From NCBI GenBank assembly GCA_029213195.1, contig JARGNI010000025.1:1-64000 (forward strand): 64,000 bases of DNA. The letters run 5' to 3'. This stretch comes from Verrucomicrobiales bacterium. GTDB lineage: Bacteria; Verrucomicrobiota; Verrucomicrobiia; Verrucomicrobiales; DEV007. The translations under genes were made by a program, and so were the position numbers. Below, piece by piece: positions 26,658 through 34,896 of the stretch; positions within the stretch are counted from its first letter, which is position 1; the number at the start of each line of letters is the position of its first letter. The notes beneath the pieces were generated by a model that searched no databases, was not told the origin of the DNA, and saw only the letters and a list, made by a program, of their open reading frames with translations.

Positions 26658-27635
26658 ATGACGAAGCGCATTTCTCTCGTATTTCTCGGCTCTTTCTATT
26701 TTCTGCTCTCGGCAACCATCATCCAGGGGGAAACAAGTTCCATGATGAAGATCGAGGAGGGCGAGCATCGAATTTTGATCAAACGTGGAGACCGGACCGT
26801 TTTCGTATACAACAAAGCGCCCACCGAAGAAGCTGCTCAGCACGAGCCCTTTTTCTCTCGAACCGGATACATCCACCCGGTCTATTCGCCTTCCGGCAAG
26901 GAAGTCACCGGTGACTTTGCTGCGGATCACAAGCACCAGCACGGGCTCTTTTTTGCCTGGACCAAGACCCGGGTCGGGGAGCAGAAAGCCGAGTTCTGGA
27001 ACCAGAAATTGAAGATGGGCGAGGTCCGGTATCATCGCACGCTCAATGCCGTGGGCGGCAGGGAGCGATGCGAGCTGGTCGTCGAGCATCTCTGGGATGC
27101 GAAAGACAAGGCTGGCAAGCTCACCCCTGCGATCAAGGAAACCTGGAAAGTCACGGCGCGAGATTTCGGCGACGACCTGTTTCTCTTCGATATCGAATCG
27201 GTGCAGTGGCAGCGAACCGATGTGCCGATCAAGATCGAGAAACATCACTATGGAGGTATGGCGATTCGGGGAAATGACCAGTGGTTGCTGGAGAACGGTG
27301 AAACCAATCCGAGTATCGTTCTCCAGACCGATGAGGGACTCGAGCGCATCGAGGGCAATCACACTCGTCCGCGATGGGTCACCATGGCCGGCCCCATCGA
27401 TGGAGAACGGGCCGGAGTTACGGTCATGGGGCACCCTTCCAATTTTCGATCGCCCCAGTGGGTTCGGCTGCACCCAACCAAGCCCTATTTTGTCTGGGCC
27501 CCCATGGTCGAGGAGCCTTTTCAGATCGAAGGCGGGAAGCCCTACGTTTCACGTTATCGGTACGTCGTTTCCGATGGGAAAGTCAGCGCCGAAAAGCTGG
27601 AAGAGATCTATACGGATTGGACAAAGGTGGAGTAG
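26658..27635 (+). CDS. Secreted DUF6807 ('PmoA family') protein
   Basis: A signal peptide (about 1-25) precedes a domain of the DUF6807 type, called 'methane oxygenase PmoA' in some databases although it is unrelated to particulate methane monooxygenase. Visible family segments are FFSRTGYIHPVYSPSGKEV, DHKHQHGLFFAWT (His cluster), KHHYGGMAIRG, VTMAGP and GHPSNFRSPQWVRLH. These proteins are common in secreted polysaccharide-related gene sets of this phylum. Molecular activity is unknown. The ATG at 26658 begins the signal peptide; the gene is divergent from moaC with 51 bp between. Confidence 0.85.
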   Translation: MTKRISLVFLGSFYFLLSATIIQGETSSMMKIEEGEHRILIKRGDRTVFVYNKAPTEEAAQHEPFFSRTGYIHPVYSPSGKEVTGDFAADHKHQHGLFFAWTKTRVGEQKAEFWNQKLKMGEVRYHRTLNAVGGRERCELVVEHLWDAKDKAGKLTPAIKETWKVTARDFGDDLFLFDIESVQWQRTDVPIKIEKHHYGGMAIRGNDQWLLENGETNPSIVLQTDEGLERIEGNHTRPRWVTMAGPIDGERAGVTVMGHPSNFRSPQWVRLHPTKPYFVWAPMVEEPFQIEGGKPYVSRYRYVVSDGKVSAEKLEEIYTDWTKVE

Positions 27636-27779
27636 AAATTCTACTTCTTTCGCCAGCGCTGAAACCTCCAGCTGCATTTTCCTGCAGCCAGCTGAAGGGT
27701 GCTGAAGACGGGCTCGTCGATCGTCTCGATCGACTGAGGAGTGAGAATAGTCTGCAGCGAAGCTTCACGAGACTCACCT

Positions 27780-28784
27780 TTATCCCCCGATCGCGATCAT
27801 CTTGCGACCGGGTTGGTAGTTGTCGCGAAACTCGTGCATCTCTGGTTTCCGATCGACGACATGGAGAAAGAACTTGGCGATGTCCTCATCGCTCATCTCC
27901 GGGTTCCGGAGCACCTCCCTCATGTCGAATTCGAGATGACTTCCGAGACAGGGGCGAAGTTTCCCTTCGCAGGTAAGGCGGAGCTTGTTGCAGGTCTCGC
28001 AGAAATGGAGATTGGTCATCGCCCCGATGAAACCAATGATCTGGCCAGTCTTTGGAATCTCGAAATAGGAAGCCGGGCCATTGGTGCGGATGTCTGGGCG
28101 GGGGATCAGCTTCCCGAGACGGAATTCGATCAGCTTCCGAGCTTCTCCCGAGGGGAGAAAATTCTCTTCGGTCAGGACCTGGGTCGTGCTCACCGGCATC
28201 AACTCGATAAAGCGAAGGAGTAGATCGCGCTCCCGGGCAAACTCGATGAGATCCCAGAGTTCGTGCTCGTTGCGATGCCGCATCAGCACCGAGTTGATCT
28301 TGATCTTCTCGAACCCGGCTTCGCGGGCAGCATCGATTCCGGCAATGGCGTCGGGGAGTAGATCACGTCCCGTGGTTTCCGCATATTGCTTCCGGTCCAG
28401 GGTATCGAGAGAGACGTTCACGGTCCGAACTCCCGCCGCGCTCAGTTTCTCAGCGTAGCTCGGGCCTTCCCGGGTGGGGCGGGCAAGGAGGGTGCCATTC
28501 GTGGAGATACCGGTATCGGTGATCGCCTCGATTTTCTGCAACTCTTCGAAGAACCAGGTCACGTTGCGTCTCGTCAAGGGTTCGCCTCCGGTGATCCGGA
28601 CTTTCCGGATGCCCAGCGAGGTGCCGACTCGGATGACACGCAGGATTTCCTCGTAGGTGAGAATGTCTTCCCGATCGAGCCACTCCTGCTCCTCCAGCGG
28701 CATGCAATACTGGCATCGCTCATTGCAACGATCGGTGATCGAGACGCGAAGATAGCTGATGCGATGCCCGAAGCGGTCTTCCAT
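27780..28784 (-). CDS. moaA: GTP 3',8-cyclase MoaA
   Basis: Radical SAM enzyme that converts GTP to 3',8-cyclo-GTP in molybdenum cofactor synthesis. The SAM iron-sulfur cluster motif is C20-x3-C24-x2-C27 (CNERCQYC), with RITGGEPLTRRN and NVSLDTLD following. The second 4Fe-4S cluster is ligated by the cysteines in FCETCNKLRLTCEGKLRPCLG. The C-terminus ends in Gly-Gly as in active MoaA. Length (334) is normal. It starts 7 bp after the stop of a small lipoprotein gene. Confidence 0.97.
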   Translation of the reverse strand: MEDRFGHRISYLRVSITDRCNERCQYCMPLEEQEWLDREDILTYEEILRVIRVGTSLGIRKVRITGGEPLTRRNVTWFFEELQKIEAITDTGISTNGTLLARPTREGPSYAEKLSAAGVRTVNVSLDTLDRKQYAETTGRDLLPDAIAGIDAAREAGFEKIKINSVLMRHRNEHELWDLIEFARERDLLLRFIELMPVSTTQVLTEENFLPSGEARKLIEFRLGKLIPRPDIRTNGPASYFEIPKTGQIIGFIGAMTNLHFCETCNKLRLTCEGKLRPCLGSHLEFDMREVLRNPEMSDEDIAKFFLHVVDRKPEMHEFRDNYQPGRKMIAIGG

Positions 28785-28791
28785 GTGCTCC

Positions 28792-29274
28792 CTAGCGGAC
28801 TCGTTCCCAGCTGACGACGCGATCGTTCACGAACTCGACCTCGCGGGCGACATGACGTGCGAAGTCGATGTCCGTTCCATAGTTCCAACCCACGCCGGTC
28901 CCGTAGCCGAAAGTCGGGTGGACTCCGAACCGGGAATAGAAGGCGGGAGATCCTCCCACTCCGACGGAGACGGCGGGACGGGCGACCGGGGTGCTTCCAA
29001 AGTAGGCCCAGGTCTCTGTTTTGCGGCCATTGCGGCTTCCCGTTCGGATTCGGTCAGGTCGGCCCCAAGCGAGGAAAACGGCATCGGGAGACATCCCTTC
29101 CGCGATTTCGCCCTGGGCGACGAGAGCTTGCTCTTTCGGTGTGAGGCTCTGCGAAAGTTCAGGGTGTTTGTTCAGTCGACGCTCTCCCGCACTGCGATTC
29201 GCGCAGGAACTGGCGAAGAGCACCACCAGGAGCAGGGCAAGCATTCGACAGGAGATGGACGAAAAAAGAGACAT
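28792..29274 (-). CDS. Hypothetical lipoprotein
   Basis: A small secreted protein with a hydrophobic N-terminus ending in a lipobox-like FASSC (Cys near residue 24), suggesting a lipoprotein. The rest holds a conserved-looking LTPKEQALVAQGEIAEGMSP...FLAWGRPDR segment, similar to the SmpA/BamE-like 'G.s...v...lG.Pd' pattern, and an aromatic Gly-rich part. The start is uncertain: ATG codons at 29274 and 29244 both leave a signal peptide, and the frame is open to 29406. It lies 7 bp upstream of moaA on the same strand. Function unknown. Confidence 0.65.
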   Translation of the reverse strand: MSLFSSISCRMLALLLVVLFASSCANRSAGERRLNKHPELSQSLTPKEQALVAQGEIAEGMSPDAVFLAWGRPDRIRTGSRNGRKTETWAYFGSTPVARPAVSVGVGGSPAFYSRFGVHPTFGYGTGVGWNYGTDIDFARHVAREVEFVNDRVVSWERVR

Positions 29275-29399
29275 CAGAAGTACATCGGTAGTTTCAGCTT
29301 CTCTTCGCTGCAACGCAAGCCCTTCTCGGTGCAGATTCGAGAGGAGGAAGGCTGACTTCAGCATTGCTGCCGTGGGGTGGTTTCGGTAGGATGCTGTCC

Positions 29400-30182
29400 A
29401 TGCCATTGCTCATTGTGGAAAACCTGGCCCTGAAGCCGGATCCTCGCTCGGAAGACCCGCTGCGAGAGGCCTTTCCCGGGCAAGTTCAGGTGGAAGACAT
29501 ATCCTTCTCGATCGAGCCGAAAAAGTCGTTGGCTCTCGTTGGAGAAGAGGGAAGTGGAAAAGGAGCCATCGCGTCGGCCCTGTTGTTCCTGCGTCCGATT
29601 TCGGAAGGGAGCGTGACGATTGCGGAAGTCGAGGTGACCAAGCTCAGCGACCGTCAGACTCGGCGTCTACGCAAGCAGGTTCAGGGAGTTTTCTCGGATG
29701 GCTTCGGCCAGCTCACAGAGAACTTCACGGTCGACGAGATGTTTTCGGAAGTGTTGCGGTTCTGGTATCCGAAAGCCTCCGTCGAGGAATGGCATCACCG
29801 CATCGAGATGGTCATGGTCTCCTGTGGTCTCCCGGAAGCGGTTCGCCATCTCTATCCTTCGGAGCTGGATGCGGTCGAGCGCCAGGAAGTCGCTCTTGCT
29901 CGAGCCCTGCTTCTCGAACCTGATCTTCTCATTCTCCATGAATTCACCTCGAGAATGGATGCCGTGCAGCAGGCCGAGTTGCTCGACCGCGTTCGCTCGG
30001 TCCGGGAGGAGTTTGGACTCACGCTTCTCGTCTTCACGGACGACCTTGCAGTCGCACACCAATTGAGCGATGCTATCGGGGTCCTGCACCGCGGACGTCT
30101 CCTCGAGCTTTCTCTGGCACGCGATTTGATCGACCAGCCGGAGCACGACTACACGAAGCGCCTCGTCAGCTACTCCATCTAG
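29400..30182 (+). CDS. ABC-ATPase homologue with degenerate catalytic motifs
   Basis: Resembles the ATPase subunit of oligopeptide (Opp/Dpp) ABC transporters in length, order and the C-terminal EHDYTKRLV segment, but the ATPase motifs are altered. The Walker A is GEEGSGKGA (Gly where Ser/Thr should follow Lys). The Q-loop FQ reads FS. The LSGGQ signature reads LDAVE. The Walker B LLIxDEP reads LLILHEF, and the H-loop His is Asp (VFTDDLAVAH). It probably does not hydrolyse ATP as a normal ABC protein. No permease is adjacent; rodA starts 26 bp downstream. The ATG at 29400 was chosen because AGG lies 9 nt before it; an ATG at 29391 is possible. Confidence 0.8.
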   Translation: MPLLIVENLALKPDPRSEDPLREAFPGQVQVEDISFSIEPKKSLALVGEEGSGKGAIASALLFLRPISEGSVTIAEVEVTKLSDRQTRRLRKQVQGVFSDGFGQLTENFTVDEMFSEVLRFWYPKASVEEWHHRIEMVMVSCGLPEAVRHLYPSELDAVERQEVALARALLLEPDLLILHEFTSRMDAVQQAELLDRVRSVREEFGLTLLVFTDDLAVAHQLSDAIGVLHRGRLLELSLARDLIDQPEHDYTKRLVSYSI

Positions 30183-30208
30183 CCTCCTGGCCCTGTCCGT
30201 TTTCACGC

Positions 30209-31396
30209 ATGACTCCTCTTTTTCGAAAGTTCCTGGGTATGAATTGGCTGCTTTTTGCCAATATGGTTGCCTTGCTTATTTTTGGAGTTTTTGCCATCTA
30301 CAGTGCCTGCTGGATGCGTGAGGAGGAAAGTCTCGCGACGAAATGGAAGGACCAGGTCTACTGGATTCTTCTGGGTCTCATTATCTTCTTTGTCGCGAGT
30401 CTCGTTGACTACAAGTGGACGAAGTATCTGAGCCTGCCGATCTACCTGATTGTTCTCGGGGTCCTCATTTTCACGACTTATTTTGGTGTGGAAATCAATG
30501 GGACACGTGCCTGGCTCAGCCTCGGTGGTGGGGTCTTGATCCAATCGTCGCAGCTCGCCATGGCCGGGGGATTGATCCTCCTCGCCGTCGTGCTCTCGAC
30601 AATGCATCGCTGGCATCCGGCGTTGCGAAACCCGCTCGTCCGGCTCATGGTTTCCGGACTCGCGGCAGGTCTGCCCTTTGTTTTCGTCCTCCTCCAGGGA
30701 GACTTTGGATCCGCTCTTGTCTGGGTGCCCGTCTATGGAGCCATGGTGCTGATCGGGAATATTCCGTTCCGCTATCTCATTGTCATCATCCTGACGGTGA
30801 CGATGTTCTTGCCCTTTGCATTTTTCTTCGGCCTTAAGGACTACCAGAAAAAGCGGATCACGACGCAGATCGAGATGCTCCAGGGCAATGAAGTCAATAT
30901 CCTCGCAGAAGCCTACAGCGCCTACAACAACCTCCTCGCCATCGGCAGCGGTGGCTGGAGTGGAAAAGGGTTCAAGAATCCCGAATCGATCAACAACAAG
31001 GGTTTCATCTCTCCGGACACGGCGATCAACGACTTCATCTTCCCGGTTTTTTCCGAGGAGTTTGGCTTTCGGGGGTCTCTTCTCGTTCTCGGCGGATTTC
31101 TCCTGCTGCTGCTGCAGTGCGTCTATGTTGCATTCTACAGTCGCGACATGGTCGGTCGGTTGATTGTCGTGGGTGTGGTTGGACTCCTTTTTGCGCATAT
31201 CTATCAGAATGTCGGGATGAATTTGCTCATCATGCCGATCACCGGGATTCCGCTGCCCTTCATCAGTTACGGAGGAACTTTCATGGTGGTCCTGCTGTTC
31301 CTGATGGGGCTCGTACAAAGTGTCTGGGTTCACCGGATCGACCCAGAGGCAGAAAAGTCTGCCAAGCCTCAGCTTGAAATTGCGCATCTGGATTGA
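30209..31396 (+). CDS. rodA: SEDS-family peptidoglycan glycosyltransferase RodA
   Basis: Integral membrane protein with about ten helices that polymerises lipid II during cell elongation or division with a class B penicillin-binding protein. Family signatures are visible: ARAW-like NGTRAWLSLGGG, LQGDFGSALVWVPVY (with the catalytic-type Asp), the long extracellular loop with AYSAYNNLLAIGSGGWSGKG and TAINDFIFPVFSEEFGF, and the C-terminal ITGIPLPFISYGGTF. RodA is preferred over FtsW by this final motif. No mreB, mreC or pbp gene is next to it. Presence of a SEDS protein fits Verrucomicrobiota better than Planctomycetes. Confidence 0.94.
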   Translation: MTPLFRKFLGMNWLLFANMVALLIFGVFAIYSACWMREEESLATKWKDQVYWILLGLIIFFVASLVDYKWTKYLSLPIYLIVLGVLIFTTYFGVEINGTRAWLSLGGGVLIQSSQLAMAGGLILLAVVLSTMHRWHPALRNPLVRLMVSGLAAGLPFVFVLLQGDFGSALVWVPVYGAMVLIGNIPFRYLIVIILTVTMFLPFAFFFGLKDYQKKRITTQIEMLQGNEVNILAEAYSAYNNLLAIGSGGWSGKGFKNPESINNKGFISPDTAINDFIFPVFSEEFGFRGSLLVLGGFLLLLLQCVYVAFYSRDMVGRLIVVGVVGLLFAHIYQNVGMNLLIMPITGIPLPFISYGGTFMVVLLFLMGLVQSVWVHRIDPEAEKSAKPQLEIAHLD

Positions 31397-31512
31397 TGGG
31401 TTTTCGCCAGGTTTTCCAATCTCCACCGAGAAGATAGGATGCAGGGTTGAATCTCCCGGTCGAAACATGTAAAGATCGCACTCCTCGGATCTTCGCTGAT
31501 CCATGACCCCCG

Positions 31513-32535
31513 ATGATTGAAGTTCAGAACCTGACCAAGCGATACTCCGGACGGACGGCAGTGGATGCGATTTCCTTCGAAGTCGGGAAGGGGGAGATCG
31601 TCGGCTTCCTCGGTCCCAACGGCGCGGGAAAAAGCACAACGATGCGTATGCTGACCTGTTTTCTCTCCGCGACCGAGGGGAGCGCGAAGGTGGCGGGATT
31701 CGACATCTACGACGACTCCATCGAGGTCCGGAGGCACCTGGGGTACATGCCGGAAAATGTTCCGCTCTATCTCGATATGCGGGTGACGGAGTATCTGCGA
31801 TTCCGGGCTCGACTCAAGGGGCTGAGGAACCGGGAGGCGAAGCGGTCGGTTGAAGAGGTCATGGAGACCTGCAGCCTTTCCGAGGTTTCCCACAAGATGA
31901 TCTCGACTCTCTCCAAGGGCTATCGCCAGAGGGTGGGGCTCGCTGACGCCCTGATCAACAAGCCGGATCTGCTCATCCTCGACGAGCCGACGAACGGACT
32001 GGATCCGAACCAGATTCGTCAGTCACGTGAATTGATCCGAAGGCTGGGAGAAGAACACACCATCCTGTTGTCGACCCATATTCTCTCCGAGGTCGAGATG
32101 ACCTGTGGGCGGGTCGTCATCATCGACCAGGGGAAAATACGGGCCTCCGATACGCCGCAGGAGCTGATCCGTCGCCTGCGCCGACCCGGGGAACTTCTTC
32201 TCGAGGTGGAAGGCGACGAAGAGAAGATACTCTCTGCTCTCGGGAAGATACCTGCGGTCCATTCGGTGGAGAAGGTCTCCCATTCTGAAGGCTGGATCGC
32301 CTGCACCCTTCGTGTCGATCCCCAGGCAGATGTTCGTGTCGAAGTATCGGAGACCATCATTCGAAACGGAGGAAAGATCCGTGAGTTGGCGAGCCGAGCT
32401 GCTTCGCTCGAGGACGCCTTCGTCGATCTTGTCCAGCATTCCGGACCCGATCCTCGGTATGAAATGGATGCTCCGAAATCCAAGTCGAAGAAGAAACCGA
32501 AGTCGGAGGCTGTCTCGTCGGAGGGGGCGGACTGA
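31513..32535 (+). CDS. ABC transporter ATP-binding protein, GldA-like
   Basis: ATPase of an ABC-2 type exporter. It has an intact Walker A (GPNGAGKST, 35-43), the signature LSKGYRQRVGLADAL, the Walker B LLILDEPTNGLD and the H-loop LLSTHIL. The C-terminal extension (about 230-310) is like that of GldA/NodI-type proteins, and the end is Lys-rich. The permease starts 42 bp downstream, followed by GldG-like and DUF4340 proteins, so it is the first gene of a four-component operon. The substrate is unknown; in Bacteroidetes GldA/F/G are linked to gliding, which is not implied here. Confidence 0.92.
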   Translation: MIEVQNLTKRYSGRTAVDAISFEVGKGEIVGFLGPNGAGKSTTMRMLTCFLSATEGSAKVAGFDIYDDSIEVRRHLGYMPENVPLYLDMRVTEYLRFRARLKGLRNREAKRSVEEVMETCSLSEVSHKMISTLSKGYRQRVGLADALINKPDLLILDEPTNGLDPNQIRQSRELIRRLGEEHTILLSTHILSEVEMTCGRVVIIDQGKIRASDTPQELIRRLRRPGELLLEVEGDEEKILSALGKIPAVHSVEKVSHSEGWIACTLRVDPQADVRVEVSETIIRNGGKIRELASRAASLEDAFVDLVQHSGPDPRYEMDAPKSKSKKKPKSEAVSSEGAD

Positions 32536-32577
32536 ACCCTGTCGAGTGGATGACTGAACCCTATTGAATCCAAAGGA

Positions 32578-33333
32578 ATGCAATCGTTTTTGATCCTGCT
32601 TCAGAAAGAGCTTCGCTCGTTTTTCCTTTCGCCGCTGGCGTGGGTGACAATGGCGCTGTTCACCTTCCTGAATGGCTGGCTCCTCGTCGGGATCATCAAT
32701 GCGATGCGTCTTCGGGTGACGCCTCGCAGCCTGGTCTACAACCTTTTCGAATCGGGGTGGTTCTGGATGGGCTTCTTTATCCTCTTTCCCCTGATCACGA
32801 TGCGATTGTTTGCCGAGGAGCGAAAGATGGGAACGATCGAGGGATTGTTGACGGCGCCAGTCCGAACTTCGGAAGTCGTGCTTTCGAAGTATGCGGCCAC
32901 GGTCGTTGTTTACCTTCTCATCATCACTCCGGTTTTCCTCTTCTTTCCCGTGTTCCAATGGGTCACGGGAGAGCAGGCGGCGTTCCAGCCCGGGGCACTC
33001 GTGGGAAGTGCGTTTGGATTGTTTCTCGTGGGGCTCTTCCACATAGCGATCGGGACACTCGCTTCTTCGATCACCACGAATCAGTTGATCGCGGCGATGA
33101 TCACTTTCGTGTTCGTGATGTTGCATTACTTCCTCGGCTTCCTCGGGAAGTTCGGATTGACAGCGGACTCGATGTGGAGCGATTCGCTCAGCTACTTCTC
33201 GACGGTGGAGCACATGCATTCTCTCAGCGAGGGGCTGATCGATAGTCGGCCTGTCGTCTACTACGTGACGTTTAGCGCGGTGCTCCTGACATTGACTCAT
33301 CACGTCCTCGAATCGAGAAAGTGGAGAGCCTGA
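32578..33333 (+). CDS. ABC-2 type permease, GldF-like
   Basis: Membrane permease of 251 residues with about six helices, beginning LLQKELRSFFLSPLAWVTMALF, typical of ABC-2 permeases that carry an N-terminal 'KEL..FF.SP' segment (GldF-like). The EERKMGTIEGLLTAPVRTSEVVLSKY segment is the conserved coupling region that meets the ATPase. It lies 42 bp after the ATPase gene and 29 bp before the GldG-like gene. Confidence 0.9.
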   Translation: MQSFLILLQKELRSFFLSPLAWVTMALFTFLNGWLLVGIINAMRLRVTPRSLVYNLFESGWFWMGFFILFPLITMRLFAEERKMGTIEGLLTAPVRTSEVVLSKYAATVVVYLLIITPVFLFFPVFQWVTGEQAAFQPGALVGSAFGLFLVGLFHIAIGTLASSITTNQLIAAMITFVFVMLHYFLGFLGKFGLTADSMWSDSLSYFSTVEHMHSLSEGLIDSRPVVYYVTFSAVLLTLTHHVLESRKWRA

Positions 33334-33362
33334 GTCGCGGGTAGCGACAGAGACAACGAATC

Positions 33363-34883
33363 ATGGCGAAGAAAAAGGACAGAAAAGCGGACAAGACCTC
33401 CTCCTCGGAGAAAGGCTCGCTCGCGAGCGCCAGTCGCCGGATCGAGCGGGCGCGAACCGCTCTCCTCGTCGTCACGCAATTGGCGTTGGTCTTCGTGCTC
33501 TTTGTCCAGGCCAACTACTTGAGTTGCCGGCGTCACACGACACTTGACCTGACCCAGAACCAGAAGTTCACTCTTTCGGACACGGCCCAGAACTATCTCA
33601 AGAGCCTTGGAGGTGAGGTTCGGATCATCATGGCTTTCCTCGGGACTTCGGAGCTCTTTCTCGAAATGAAGGGGCTGATTTCGGAGTTCGATCGGGTGGG
33701 GGGAGACTCGGTGACGGCGGAGTATCTCGATCTCAGTCGCAGCCGTTCCCGCCTCGCGGAGCTGAAGGACAAATACAATCTACGATTTTCCGGCGACCAG
33801 GTCGTCATCCTGGGCGAATCCGGGCGGATCAAGGTCATTGCTGCCGAAGAAATGGTGCAGCGGGATGGGAATACGGGCCGGACGGTTGCTTTCCGGGGCG
33901 AAGAAGTGATCACCTCCGCCTTGCTCGAAGTCACGGAGCAGCAACAGCGCAAGGTCTACCTCATCGCGGGAGGGCGAACCGCGGATGATCTCGTGCCCAT
34001 CGCGACCCAGTTGCAGGCCTTGGCGACCGCGCAGAATGCTCGCCTCGAAAGCCTGACTCTCGAGGGGATTCCTGCCATCCCGGAAGATGCCGACGCTCTC
34101 TTTTTTCCAGGGAACGAAAGTGATCTCACTCCGCGTGAGCTGGGGTTGGTGCGCGAGTTCTGGGAAGAGCGTCAGGGAGGAGTCGTGCTTTTTCTCGACC
34201 CGGGTGCGGAATCTCCCAATTTGAACTCGTTGCTCCGTCAACACGGGGTCGCGCCGAATCGGGATCGAGTTCTCAGGGAGATCAATATCCCCGGGGTCGC
34301 GAGTCGGCGCAGCTACGATGTGCCGGTGGCCATGATGCCGGGGGACGGTCCGACCCGGGACCTGCCTGCGCTTTCGCTGCAGCTGACGGGGCAGACACAG
34401 TCGCTCGATGTGCTCTTCGATGATGATTTGCTTCGCTCCGAAAATATTCGTCCGATGCCGTTGATGGTGGCAGGAGAGGGATTCTGGGGCGAATCCGAAT
34501 TCGAAGCCGAAAAGGTTTCCTACAATCCCGATCTGGACAGCGGTCCTCCCGACCTCGTTTTCGTTGCAGCATCGGTGGAGAAAGGGCTGCCGGGTGATGC
34601 GGAGCTCTCCCAGGGCAGTTCTCGACTGGTGGTCGTCGGAAATCCGGACCTCCTTTCTCCCGATGGCAATACCTCACAGGTTGCGGCAGATTTCACGATG
34701 TCGGCGCTCAACTGGGTCATGAACCGTGAGGAACTCATGGGAATCGCGCCCCGACAGCCGACCGCCTACACCTTGAACATTTCGCCCGCCGATCTGGGGC
34801 TCTTGCAGACGTTGGTCATTTTTGTGATGCCAGGGATGGGACTGATCATCGGTGGATTGGTCTGGTTCCGAAGGAGAGCGTAA
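33363..34883 (+). CDS. GldG-like ABC-associated membrane protein
   Basis: Member of the ABC-transporter auxiliary family that includes GldG. After a charged, Lys-rich cytoplasmic N-terminus there is one helix (about 36-53), a large periplasmic region beginning RRHTTLDLTQNQKFTLSDTAQNYLKSLGGEVRI, and a C-terminal helix (about 480-500) with a short basic tail. The periplasmic part has the family's repeated alpha/beta segments (FFPGNESDLTPRELGLVREF). It pairs with the adjacent permease and probably forms the extracytoplasmic part of the exporter. Confidence 0.88.
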   Translation: MAKKKDRKADKTSSSEKGSLASASRRIERARTALLVVTQLALVFVLFVQANYLSCRRHTTLDLTQNQKFTLSDTAQNYLKSLGGEVRIIMAFLGTSELFLEMKGLISEFDRVGGDSVTAEYLDLSRSRSRLAELKDKYNLRFSGDQVVILGESGRIKVIAAEEMVQRDGNTGRTVAFRGEEVITSALLEVTEQQQRKVYLIAGGRTADDLVPIATQLQALATAQNARLESLTLEGIPAIPEDADALFFPGNESDLTPRELGLVREFWEERQGGVVLFLDPGAESPNLNSLLRQHGVAPNRDRVLREINIPGVASRRSYDVPVAMMPGDGPTRDLPALSLQLTGQTQSLDVLFDDDLLRSENIRPMPLMVAGEGFWGESEFEAEKVSYNPDLDSGPPDLVFVAASVEKGLPGDAELSQGSSRLVVVGNPDLLSPDGNTSQVAADFTMSALNWVMNREELMGIAPRQPTAYTLNISPADLGLLQTLVIFVMPGMGLIIGGLVWFRRRA

Positions 34884-34896
34884 TCAAGATACGGAT

